Shown here piece after piece: positions 24,911 through 32,498 of a DNA stretch of 64,000 nucleotides. The position numbers and the translations under genes are program-made. The stretch comes from Akkermansia massiliensis (GTDB lineage: Bacteria; Verrucomicrobiota; Verrucomicrobiia; Verrucomicrobiales; Akkermansiaceae), in the NCBI RefSeq assembly GCF_018847375.1, contig NZ_CP072036.1:1736001-1800000 (forward strand), in the 5' to 3' direction. Under the pieces are notes generated by a model. It did no database searches. It had not been told where the DNA came from and worked only from the letters and a program-made list of their open reading frames with translations. The stretch's first letter is position 1. Each line of letters opens with the position of its first letter.

Positions 24911-26383
24911 ATGAAAGGAAATGAACAGGCCTGGTATGCCGCGTTTAAATCCAAGGATGCCCGTTTTGACGGCCATTTCTTCGTGGGGGTGGCATCTACG
25001 GGCATTTACTGCCGCCCCATATGCCGCGCAAAGCTGCCCAGGGCCGGGAATTGCACCTATTACGCCACAGCGGCTGAAGCGGAACGGGCCGGATTCCGGC
25101 CTTGCCTGCAATGCCGCCCGGAGTTTGCGCCCGGAACCGCCCCGGTGGACGCCGCCGCTTCCCTGGCGCGCCGTGCGGCCGGTTTCCTGGAGGAGAATTG
25201 CGGAGACATGGAAAGCCTGGAAGAGCTTGCCGCCCACCTTGGCTGCACCGGGCGGCATTTGCGCCGGGCTTTTGCCGCGGAGTTCAATGTTTCCCCCATC
25301 CAGTATTTGCAGACTCTCCGGCTGCTGCTGGCGAAGAATCTCCTGACAAGCACGAGGCTTTCTGTTCTTGACGTTGCCATGAGCGCGGGGTTCGGCAGTT
25401 TGCGGCGCTTCAATGAATTGTTCAAAAAGGAATACAGACTTTCCCCGGCGGCATTGCGGAAGCTGGGGAAGGGGGGAAAAGAGGAGGAGGGCTCCGGAAT
25501 AACGCTGACGCTGCCTTACCGCCCTCCCTACCGGTGGGAGAGGCTGCTTGAGTTCCTCGCGCTGCGGGCCATTCCCGGCGTGGAGGCCGTACGCGGCGGG
25601 GAGTATGGCCGCACCGTGCGTCTTGCAACCAGAAGGGGGAAAGATGTCTATGGCTGGATACGGGTGGGCCATTGCCCCGTGAAAAATGCGCTGATCGTGG
25701 TGATCGCGAGGTCTCTGCTTCCAGTCTTGTCCCAGGTGCTTGCAAGGGTGCGGCATTTGTTTGACTTGTACTGTGACCCGGCCGCGGTGGATGAAACGCT
25801 GGCTTCCATGAACGGCCTGTCTCCGGGGCTGTATGTTCCGGGAACCCGTTTGCCCGGCTGCTTTGACCCTTACGAGCTGGCGGTGCGGACAGCGCTGGGA
25901 CGGCAAATTTCCATGAAAGCCGCGAATGCTCTGGCGGGGAGGCTGGCGCGGAGCCATGGCGAGCCCGTGCGGACGGGGATGGAGGGGCTGACCCATGCGT
26001 TTCCTGCGCCGGGGAAGATTCTTTCCCTGAGCGGCCCGGGAAGCGCCGGATGGGACATTCCCGGAATGACCGCATCCAGGGGCAGGGCGGTTGTCGAGCT
26101 GGCGCGCGCGTTTGAAGAAGGGAGCATTGATTTCAGTTTCCGGGCCGATCCTGAGGCGGAGATGAAAAAGCTGACGGGGCTCCCCGGCATCGGAACATGG
26201 ACGGCGCAGTATATCGCCATGCGGGCTCTCGGGTGGACGGATGCCTTTCCTTCAACCGATCCCGGCATTAGAGAGGCGCTCGCCCCGCGCACGCAAAAGG
26301 AAATTCTTGCTCTGGCGGAAGGCTGGAGGCCGTGGCGCGGCTATGCTGCCGTCAATTTATGGAATTCACTGAAACAACACTGA
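24911..26383 (+). CDS. Ada methyl-sensor/AraC regulator fused to AlkA glycosylase
   Basis: The 490-aa protein joins three activities. Residues 1-80 are the Ada zinc domain that takes methyl groups from phosphotriesters, with C34, C38, C65 and C68 (GIYCRPICRAK and FRPCLQCRP) at the same spacing as E. coli Ada. Residues about 85-175 are an AraC helix-turn-helix (LEELAAHLGCTGRHLRRAF ... LDVAMSAGFGSLRRFNELFKKEY). Residues about 190-490 are an AlkA-type 3-methyladenine glycosylase with N-terminal AlkA domain and HhH-GPD (LTGLPGIGTWTAQYIAMRAL, catalytic Asp in FPSTDPGI). The C-terminal Ada O6-methylguanine transferase domain is missing, but Ogt is encoded 12 bp downstream and supplies it. I prefer the start at 24911 (MKGNEQAWYAAF); the frame reaches 24836. 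Confidence 0.92.
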   Translation: MKGNEQAWYAAFKSKDARFDGHFFVGVASTGIYCRPICRAKLPRAGNCTYYATAAEAERAGFRPCLQCRPEFAPGTAPVDAAASLARRAAGFLEENCGDMESLEELAAHLGCTGRHLRRAFAAEFNVSPIQYLQTLRLLLAKNLLTSTRLSVLDVAMSAGFGSLRRFNELFKKEYRLSPAALRKLGKGGKEEEGSGITLTLPYRPPYRWERLLEFLALRAIPGVEAVRGGEYGRTVRLATRRGKDVYGWIRVGHCPVKNALIVVIARSLLPVLSQVLARVRHLFDLYCDPAAVDETLASMNGLSPGLYVPGTRLPGCFDPYELAVRTALGRQISMKAANALAGRLARSHGEPVRTGMEGLTHAFPAPGKILSLSGPGSAGWDIPGMTASRGRAVVELARAFEEGSIDFSFRADPEAEMKKLTGLPGIGTWTAQYIAMRALGWTDAFPSTDPGIREALAPRTQKEILALAEGWRPWRGYAAVNLWNSLKQH

Positions 26384-26395
26384 AACAATAGAAAG

Positions 26396-26938
26396 ATGAT
26401 GTATTATTCAACATACTATTCGTCACCCCTTGGTCCGCTCACGCTGGCGAGCGATGGGGAACATCTCGCGGGCTTGTGGCTGGAGGGCCAGAAGTATTTT
26501 GGAGATACCGTCAGCGGGGACATGGAGGAAAGGGACGGCCTGCCGGTATTTGCCGCGGCAAGAGACTGGCTGGACAGGTATTTTGCGGGCGGCAGGCCTC
26601 CGGTAGCCGAATTGCCGCTGGCCCCCGTGGGGGGAGAGTTCCGCCAGGCCGTATGGAAGATTCTCTGCGACATCCCTTACGGAGAGGTTACCACTTACGG
26701 AGAGATTGCCCGGAAGATGGCCGCGCGCGGGAATAGAAGGAGCATGTCTGCTCAGGCAGTAGGAGGAGCGGTGGGGCATAACCCCATTTCCATCATCATC
26801 CCGTGCCACCGGGTGGTGGGCGCAGGCGGGAGCCTGACGGGCTATGCCGGCGGAATTGCCGCGAAAATCAGTCTTCTGAAGCTTGAGGGAGCGGACATGT
26901 CCCGCCTTTTTATGACGAAGAAAGGGACCGCCCTTTAA
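26396..26938 (+). CDS. ogt: Methylated-DNA-[protein]-cysteine S-methyltransferase (Ogt)
   Basis: It removes methyl groups from O6-methylguanine and O4-methylthymine by irreversible transfer to its own Cys137 in IIIPCHRVVGAGG. The 180-aa protein also has the helix-turn-helix region YGEVTTYGEIARKM, the arginine-finger segment (NRRSMSAQAVGGAVGHNP) and the C-terminal GYAGG loop. Length and order fit the Ogt/MGMT family. It begins 12 bp after the ada-alkA stop codon, so the two are surely co-transcribed. Together they reconstitute all parts of an adaptive alkylation response (sensor, activator, glycosylase, suicide transferase). Two ATGs in tandem are possible starts. Confidence 0.95.
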   Translation: MMYYSTYYSSPLGPLTLASDGEHLAGLWLEGQKYFGDTVSGDMEERDGLPVFAAARDWLDRYFAGGRPPVAELPLAPVGGEFRQAVWKILCDIPYGEVTTYGEIARKMAARGNRRSMSAQAVGGAVGHNPISIIIPCHRVVGAGGSLTGYAGGIAAKISLLKLEGADMSRLFMTKKGTAL

Positions 26939-27129
26939 GTGGGCGGGGAATGTCCTGCGGTTGATGTTTCCGGGAGGCCGGCAGGATGTGGTGCGGAATG
27001 ACCTGCACAGGCGGAACGTTGCCGCCAGACGGTGCGGAGGGGTAATCAAACGCCGTTCCGATGTCTTGCGATTTCAATCAAACAAAAACCGCAGGCACTG
27101 ATAAACAGCAGCTTGCGGTATGAAAATTC

Positions 27130-27204
27130 TGGTAGGCCCGGTAGGAATCGAACCTACATCGTCGGTACCGGAAACCGATGTCCTATCCATTGAACGACGA
27201 GCCC
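27130..27204 (-). tRNA. tRNA-Arg (anticodon CCG), CCA encoded
   Basis: On the minus strand a full cloverleaf can be folded. The acceptor stem is GGGCTCG/CGGGCCT (with two G-U pairs) and the D arm is GTTC/GGAC. The anticodon stem TCGGT/ACCGA closes the loop TTCCGGT, which holds anticodon CCG. The variable loop has 4 bases and the T arm GTAGG-TTCGATT-CCTAC is canonical. The discriminator A is followed by a gene-encoded CCA (27130-27132). It reads CGG arginine codons, which suits a GC-rich genome. Confidence 0.93.
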
Positions 27205-27226
27205 ATGTTCTCAAGGAACGAGAGAG

Positions 27227-27255
27227 ATAGAATAGAAAAACCGGGCCGGATGCAA
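27227..27255 (-). promoter_or_regulatory. Candidate promoter of tRNA-Arg
   Basis: On the minus strand TTGCAT (27255-27250) and TTCTAT (27232-27227) are separated by 17 bp and lie about 25 bp upstream of the tRNA 5' end. The match to a sigma-70 consensus is moderate. Confidence 0.35.
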
Positions 27256-27363
27256 GTATTTTTATGCGGGTGACGGGATTGGCGTGATGAAAATATTAAA
27301 GGCGAAAGACTAATGGCAAAAGGGCGCCAGAATGTTCCGGGGCCGGGAAAGCAAAGTTTTCCG

Positions 27364-28476
27364 TCAGGAGATTTTATGGTGGAAGGAGAAAATGGCTGCC
27401 AGAACGGCCACCACCGTAACAGTCATGATGGCCGCGAAGAGGGGCCAGAGGTCCAGGAATCCGGCCCCTTCCAGAAAGATGCGCTGGATGAGCTCCAGGC
27501 CGTACCTCATGGGGTTGAGCAGGGTGAGGTCCTGGAAGATTTCCGGCATGCTGGAGATGGGCGTGGCAAAGCCGGAGAGCATGACCATGGGCACCAGCAG
27601 CAGGAAGGTGCCCACAATGGCCTGCTGGAGGGACTGGGCAAAGGAGGAGATGCACAGCCCGATGGCCGCCGCCGTGACGATGAAGAGCAGGAGGGCGGCG
27701 GAGAGCAGCCAGACGGATCCCTGGAAGGGGATGCGGAACCAGAACATGGCTACCAGCACCACGAAGACGGCCTGCATGATTCCGGTGATGACGGAGGCAA
27801 TCCCCTTGCCGAGCAGGATTTCTCCGGGGGTGTACGGGGCGACCAGGAGCTGGTCGAAGGTGCCTTCCTCCCGTTCGCGGGCGATGGAGAGCGCGCCGGA
27901 GAGGATGGAGTTGATCAGCACGAGCACGGCAATGAGGCCGGGGACGATGAACCAGCGGGTGATGAGGTTGGGGTTGAACCAGGCGCGGGATTCTATTTCC
28001 ACCGGGGAGGAGCCGCCGCTTTTGGCAAGCAGGTCCGCCCCGTAGGCGGAGGCGATTTGCTGGCCGTAGCTGAGGGCGATGGCCGCCGTGTTCGTGTTGC
28101 GGCCGTCCGCAATGAGCTGGAGGGAGGCGGGGCGCCCGGTCTGGAGGTTGCGGGAGAAGTCCGGGGGGATGGTGAGCCCCACGACGATTTCCCGGTTGTC
28201 GATCATGCGGTCGATGTCCTTTTCCGTGGCCGCCGTGGCCTGCCGCCGGAAGATGCCCGTGCCTTCCAGGTCCGCGATGTACTGGGCGGCCGTTTCTCCC
28301 CCGTCCTTGTCCAGCACGGCGTACGGCACGCGGGTGACGTTCATGGTGGCGGCATAGCCGAAGATGGCTATCTGGAGGATGGGCGGGATGATGAGGGCCA
28401 TCCGGCTTTTTTTGTCCCTGAGCACGGCCAGCAGTTCCTTTTTGACGAGGGAGGCTATTCTGACGAGGAAGTCCAT
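27364..28476 (-). CDS. ABC-2 type exporter permease (YhhJ-like), second permease
   Basis: The 370-aa inner-membrane protein has one N-terminal helix, a periplasmic domain of about 150 residues, and five C-terminal helices. The ABC-2 hallmark segment is REREEGTFDQLLVAPYTPGEILLGK. It closely resembles E. coli YhhJ-type permeases, which pair with YhiI (HlyD family) and an RbbA-type ATPase. It is the last of four genes (HlyD-like, double ATPase, permease 1, permease 2) on the minus strand, four bases after permease 1. The substrate is unknown; drug or lipid export is likely for this family. Confidence 0.9.
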   Translation of the reverse strand: MDFLVRIASLVKKELLAVLRDKKSRMALIIPPILQIAIFGYAATMNVTRVPYAVLDKDGGETAAQYIADLEGTGIFRRQATAATEKDIDRMIDNREIVVGLTIPPDFSRNLQTGRPASLQLIADGRNTNTAAIALSYGQQIASAYGADLLAKSGGSSPVEIESRAWFNPNLITRWFIVPGLIAVLVLINSILSGALSIAREREEGTFDQLLVAPYTPGEILLGKGIASVITGIMQAVFVVLVAMFWFRIPFQGSVWLLSAALLLFIVTAAAIGLCISSFAQSLQQAIVGTFLLLVPMVMLSGFATPISSMPEIFQDLTLLNPMRYGLELIQRIFLEGAGFLDLWPLFAAIMTVTVVAVLAAIFSFHHKIS

Positions 28477-28480
28477 GGCG

Positions 28481-29587
28481 TTATTCGAGGGATTTGGGGG
28501 CTTTCAGCCGGGCGATGCCCATGAGCACCACGGCAAAGACGCCCAGCGTGATGCAGCACGGAATGATGACGGAGGGGATGTCCCCGGCCAGGAAGAGTGT
28601 CTGGAGCAGGGTGACGTAGTAGCGGGCCGGGATGATGTAGGTGATGGCCCGGACGGCGGGGGGCATGTTGAGGATGTCGTACAGGAAGCCGGAGAGCATG
28701 AGCGCCGGCATGAAGGTGCCCATGATGGCGAACTGGCAGGCCAGGAACTGGTTTTTGGTGGCGGTGGAGATGACCAGCCCCAGCCCCAGGGCCACGATCA
28801 GGAACAGGGCGGAGACCGCCAGCAGCAGGATGAGGGAGCCGCGGATGGGGATGTCAAAGACGAAGGCGGCGAAGATCATGGAGATGGCCAGGCTGACCAT
28901 GCCCAGCAGGAAGTTGGTGGCGGCCTTGGCCGTCAGGATTTCCCCGCTGCCCACGGGCGTGACGAAGAGGCTTTCCAGCGTGCCCCGTTCATATTCCCGC
29001 GCCATGACGAGGGAGGTGAGCAGCGCCCCGATCATGGTCATGATGGTGACGATGACGCCGGGGACCAGGTAGTAGTGGCTGTCGTTGGCTTCATTAAAGC
29101 GGGTGCGCGTCTGCACGTCCAGCACGGGGGCGGCCTGGCCGTTCAGGGAGGCTGCCCAGGACCCCACGACGGCCTGGAGGTAGTTGCGGATGAGGGTGGC
29201 CTGGTTGGCGTTGACGCCGTTGACCACGATCTGGACTTTCGTGACTCCGCCGTTGAGCGTGTCCGGCGCGTCGCTTTGCAGGGCGATGAAGGCGTCCGCC
29301 TCATGGGTGCGCAGCTTTTCTTCCGCCTCCCGGGTGGAGAAGACGCGCGCGGTCTGGAAGTACCTGGAGAGGGTGAGCCGCGTTTCCAGCTCCGTGGACT
29401 GGCTGGAGGCGGGAACGGCCAGGTACGCGATGCGCACGTTTTTGATGTCCATGCTCATGCCGTAGCCGAAGAGGAGCAGGAGCACGGCCGGCAGGATGAC
29501 CGCAATGCCCACGTTGCCGGGGTCCCGGACCACCTGGTGGAGTTCCTTGACGATGAGGGCTCCGATTCTTTTAAGGGAGGCAATCAT
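28481..29587 (-). CDS. ABC-2 type exporter permease, first permease
   Basis: The 368-aa protein has the same layout as its neighbour: one helix near residues 25-45 (DPGNVGIAVILPAVLLLLFGYGM), a periplasmic part, then helices and the ABC-2 segment MAREYERGTLESLFVTPVGSGEILTAKA. I start it at 29587 (MIASLKRIGALIVKELHQVV), overlapping the ATPase stop codon by four bases (ATGA). The much longer open frame upstream in the same phase is a shadow of the ATPase gene. It probably forms a heterodimeric channel with the downstream permease, energised by the two-domain ATPase. Confidence 0.9.
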   Translation of the reverse strand: MIASLKRIGALIVKELHQVVRDPGNVGIAVILPAVLLLLFGYGMSMDIKNVRIAYLAVPASSQSTELETRLTLSRYFQTARVFSTREAEEKLRTHEADAFIALQSDAPDTLNGGVTKVQIVVNGVNANQATLIRNYLQAVVGSWAASLNGQAAPVLDVQTRTRFNEANDSHYYLVPGVIVTIMTMIGALLTSLVMAREYERGTLESLFVTPVGSGEILTAKAATNFLLGMVSLAISMIFAAFVFDIPIRGSLILLLAVSALFLIVALGLGLVISTATKNQFLACQFAIMGTFMPALMLSGFLYDILNMPPAVRAITYIIPARYYVTLLQTLFLAGDIPSVIIPCCITLGVFAVVLMGIARLKAPKSLE

Positions 29588-31347
29588 GCTTCTTCCCCTC
29601 CTTTCTTCATGTGTTCCTCCGTGATGGACAGGAAGGCGTCTTCCAGGGAAGCGGGGGCGCCGTCCTCCCGCGGAGGGGCGTGTTTGCGGATGTCGTCCGG
29701 GGAGCCTTCCGCCAGCGTGGTCCCGTCCATCATGATGAGCATGTTGTCGCAGAATTCCGCTTCTCCCAGGAAGTGCGTGGTGATGATGATGGTGACGCCT
29801 TTTTCCGCCAGGGCGTTGATGCGCAGCCAGAAGTCCCGCCGGGCCAGGGGGTCCGCGCCGGAAGTGGGTTCGTCCAGAAAGAGGATGTCCGGGGAGTGGA
29901 GGAGGGCGCACGCCATGCTGAGGCGCTGCTTGTAGCCGCCGGGCAGGTGCGCGGCGGGGGCGTTCATGTACGGGGTCAGGTGGAATTCCTCTTCCATGGA
30001 ACGGATGGCTTCCTGCCGTTCCTTTCCGGCCATGCCGTAGGCCCCGGCGAAGAATTCCAGGTTCTGCCGCGTGGTGAGCATGCCGTACATGGAGAATTTC
30101 TGGGCCACGTATCCCACTTTCCTGCGCGCCCGCGCGGCGGCGGTCCTCAGGTCCGCCCCGGCCACATTGAGCGTGCCGCCGCTGGCGGGCAGCAGCCCGC
30201 AGAGCATGCGGAAGGTGGTGCTTTTTCCCGCCCCGTTGGGACCCAACAGACCGAAGACCTGCCCCCTGCGGACGGAGAAGCTGACGTGGTTGACGGCAAT
30301 GAAGCTGCCGAATTTTCTTACCAGGTCCGTCACCTGGATGACGGTGTCCCCTTTTTCCGCCTGTTCCGGTTCCGGCGGTCCGGCGGGGACGGGGATGTCC
30401 TGCGGAGCGAGGTCCATTTGATCGGCCAGCAGGGTCATGAAGCCGTCGGAGAAGTCCGGCTGCGCGGGTTTGGGGTGGTATTCCTCCAGCTTTTCCCGCG
30501 CAGGGTGGCCGGGGGGAACGATGATGCGGACGGTGTTGCCCTGCGGGGTGGCGTTGATGATGCCGGGCACGGCGGCCAGCCTGCTCTGGAACTGGCGCGC
30601 ATGCAGCCCCTCCGGCGTGTGCACCGTGACGCACATGCCTTCCGCCCGGGCAATGACGTCGGGGGGCGGGGCGTCCATAAGCAGGCGCCCTTCATACATG
30701 ATGAGGGTTCTGTTGCAGTAGGCGGATTCGTCCATGTAGGAGGTGCTGACCAGCACTCCCACGCCTTCCTCCCCGGAGAATTGCTTCAGGATGTTCCACA
30801 GTTCCCGGCGGGAGAGCGGGTCCACGCCCACGGTGGGCTCGTCCAGCAGGATGAGGGGCGGGGAGGAGACCAGGGAGCAGCACAGGCCCAGCTTCTGTTT
30901 CATGCCGCCGGAGAGCTTGCCCGCCAGGCGCGTGGTGAAGCGTTCCAGATTGGTCATGGAGAGCAGGCTGCGGAAGCGTTTTTCCCTGTCCTGGCCGTAG
31001 ACGCCGTGCATGCGGGCGTAAAGCTCCATGTTTTCCTGTACGGTGAGATCCTCGTAAAGCCCGAATTTCTGCGGCATATAGCCTATGGAGGCCTGGATGG
31101 CCCGGCTTTTTTTCACGGAGTCTAGGTTCAGCACGGAGATGGAGCCGCCGTGCGGTTTCATCAGTCCCGTGATGAGGCGGATGAGGGTGGTTTTTCCCGC
31201 GCCGTCCGGCCCCAGCAGTCCCACGATTTCCCCGGCGGAGAGGCGGAAGGAAACGCCGTCCACCGCCGCGAAGGGAACGCCGGCGGGGTCCGGAAACATT
31301 TTCTGGACGTTCCGGCAGTCAATCAGGGGCTGGGAGTCCGTAGTCAT
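29584..31347 (-). CDS. Tandem-domain ABC transporter ATPase
   Basis: The 587-aa cytoplasmic protein has two full ABC domains. The first has Walker A GPDGAGKTT, signature KLSGGMKQKL and Walker B LILLDEPTVGVDP. The second, from about residue 340, has Walker A GPNGAGKST, a slightly altered signature LPGGYKQRL, and Walker B ILFLDEPTSGADP. This matches the ATPase half of E. coli RbbA/YhiH, but without the fused membrane domain, which is encoded separately downstream. It overlaps the HlyD-like gene upstream and permease 1 downstream by four bases each, so expression is tightly coupled. Confidence 0.93.
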   Translation of the reverse strand: MTTDSQPLIDCRNVQKMFPDPAGVPFAAVDGVSFRLSAGEIVGLLGPDGAGKTTLIRLITGLMKPHGGSISVLNLDSVKKSRAIQASIGYMPQKFGLYEDLTVQENMELYARMHGVYGQDREKRFRSLLSMTNLERFTTRLAGKLSGGMKQKLGLCCSLVSSPPLILLDEPTVGVDPLSRRELWNILKQFSGEEGVGVLVSTSYMDESAYCNRTLIMYEGRLLMDAPPPDVIARAEGMCVTVHTPEGLHARQFQSRLAAVPGIINATPQGNTVRIIVPPGHPAREKLEEYHPKPAQPDFSDGFMTLLADQMDLAPQDIPVPAGPPEPEQAEKGDTVIQVTDLVRKFGSFIAVNHVSFSVRRGQVFGLLGPNGAGKSTTFRMLCGLLPASGGTLNVAGADLRTAAARARRKVGYVAQKFSMYGMLTTRQNLEFFAGAYGMAGKERQEAIRSMEEEFHLTPYMNAPAAHLPGGYKQRLSMACALLHSPDILFLDEPTSGADPLARRDFWLRINALAEKGVTIIITTHFLGEAEFCDNMLIMMDGTTLAEGSPDDIRKHAPPREDGAPASLEDAFLSITEEHMKKGGEEA

Positions 31348-32366
31348 GGCCTGGGCTGTTCCGGAGGCTGCGTTCCGGCGTTCTGGTCCAGGGGGATGGT
31401 GACGGTAGCGGGGGCGCCCAGGCGCAGCTGGTTGTCCGGGTCGTCCACGATGATGCGCACTTCATAGACCAGGGCTGTTCTGAGGTCCGGCGTTTCCACG
31501 TTTTTAGGGGTGAATTCCGCCACGGAGGAGATGAAGCCCACCGTTCCCTTGAAGTCCGTATCCGGGAAGCTGTCATTGTGCACGGTGGCGGAGAAGCCGG
31601 GCTTCACTTTGCCGAGCTGGGATTCCGTGAGGTAGGCCCGCACCCATTTGGTATGGTTCAGGGAAAGGTTGTAAACGGGTTTCTGCGGGGAGGCCATGTC
31701 CCCCTTTTCCAGAATGCGGTTGCGCACCACGGCATTGCTGGGGGCGTAAAGCACGGCGTCTTTCAGGTTCTGTTCCCTGATGGTCAGGTTGGCTTTGGCC
31801 TGGTTGTACTGGGCCAGGGCCTGGGCGATGTCTTCCACGCGGGAACCGGCCAGCAGCAGCTCCAGTTGTTTTCTGGCTACGTCCAGATTGGCGGCGGCCA
31901 CCTGCTGGGAGGCGATGGCGTCGTCCGCCTCCTGGCGGGAGATGGATTTGGTTTCAGCCAGAGCCACCAGCCTCTTGCTGCGCACCCCGGCGTTGTTCAG
32001 CGTAGCTTCCGCCGCCTGCACGTTCGCCCTTGCCTGGGCTATTTCTTCCGCGCGCGGTCCGTTTTTAACGCGCAGGTAGTTCTGGCGGGCGGCTTCCGCG
32101 GTTTGCCGGGCCTCGTCCGCGGCCTGTTGCAGCCGCACCGTTTCCAGCGTGGCGAGTTTCTGGCCGGGAACAACCGTATCTCCCTCGTCCACCAGCACGG
32201 AATCAATGCGTTCGGAAATCAGGAAGGCCAGGTCCACCTGGCGCAGGTCCACATTGCCGTAAAGAACGGCCTTGTCCTCAGGCCCGGACGGAGCTTCCCG
32301 GTAGATGAACCAGGCTGCCGCTCCTGCCGCCGCAAGAAGAATCAGGAGGATCACCAGCTTTTTCAT
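31344..32366 (-). CDS. HlyD/EmrA-type membrane fusion protein (YhiI-like)
   Basis: The 340-aa periplasmic adaptor has an N-terminal membrane anchor (MKKLVILLILLAAAGAAAWF). It then has a split biotinyl-lipoyl domain (LYGNVDLRQVDLAFLISERI ... VDEGDTVVPGQKLATL and later LYAPSNAVVRNRILEKGDM), a long Ala/Gln-rich coiled-coil hairpin between them (about residues 80-180), and a beta-barrel part. It links the inner-membrane ABC exporter to the outer membrane. It heads the four-gene operon. The in-frame ATG at 32384 would add six residues (MRINKD). Neither start has a strong ribosome-binding site. No outer-membrane TolC-like gene is included in the operon. Confidence 0.92.
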   Translation of the reverse strand: MKKLVILLILLAAAGAAAWFIYREAPSGPEDKAVLYGNVDLRQVDLAFLISERIDSVLVDEGDTVVPGQKLATLETVRLQQAADEARQTAEAARQNYLRVKNGPRAEEIAQARANVQAAEATLNNAGVRSKRLVALAETKSISRQEADDAIASQQVAAANLDVARKQLELLLAGSRVEDIAQALAQYNQAKANLTIREQNLKDAVLYAPSNAVVRNRILEKGDMASPQKPVYNLSLNHTKWVRAYLTESQLGKVKPGFSATVHNDSFPDTDFKGTVGFISSVAEFTPKNVETPDLRTALVYEVRIIVDDPDNQLRLGAPATVTIPLDQNAGTQPPEQPRP

Positions 32367-32498
32367 GTCTTTATTTATACGCATGTATAATTTATTACAA
32401 GCAAAAATGCAGCCGTCATGACGGAGAAGGAATTAGCGGTTTACTAACGGGGGCGGAACAGGCATAATCCGGCGACTTTTACTTTTCCTATTATTGAT

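Noticed and set aside
28481..30634. 717-codon reading of the first exporter permease
   Set aside because: The part upstream of 29587 is an out-of-frame reading of the ATPase gene; the permease starts at 29587.
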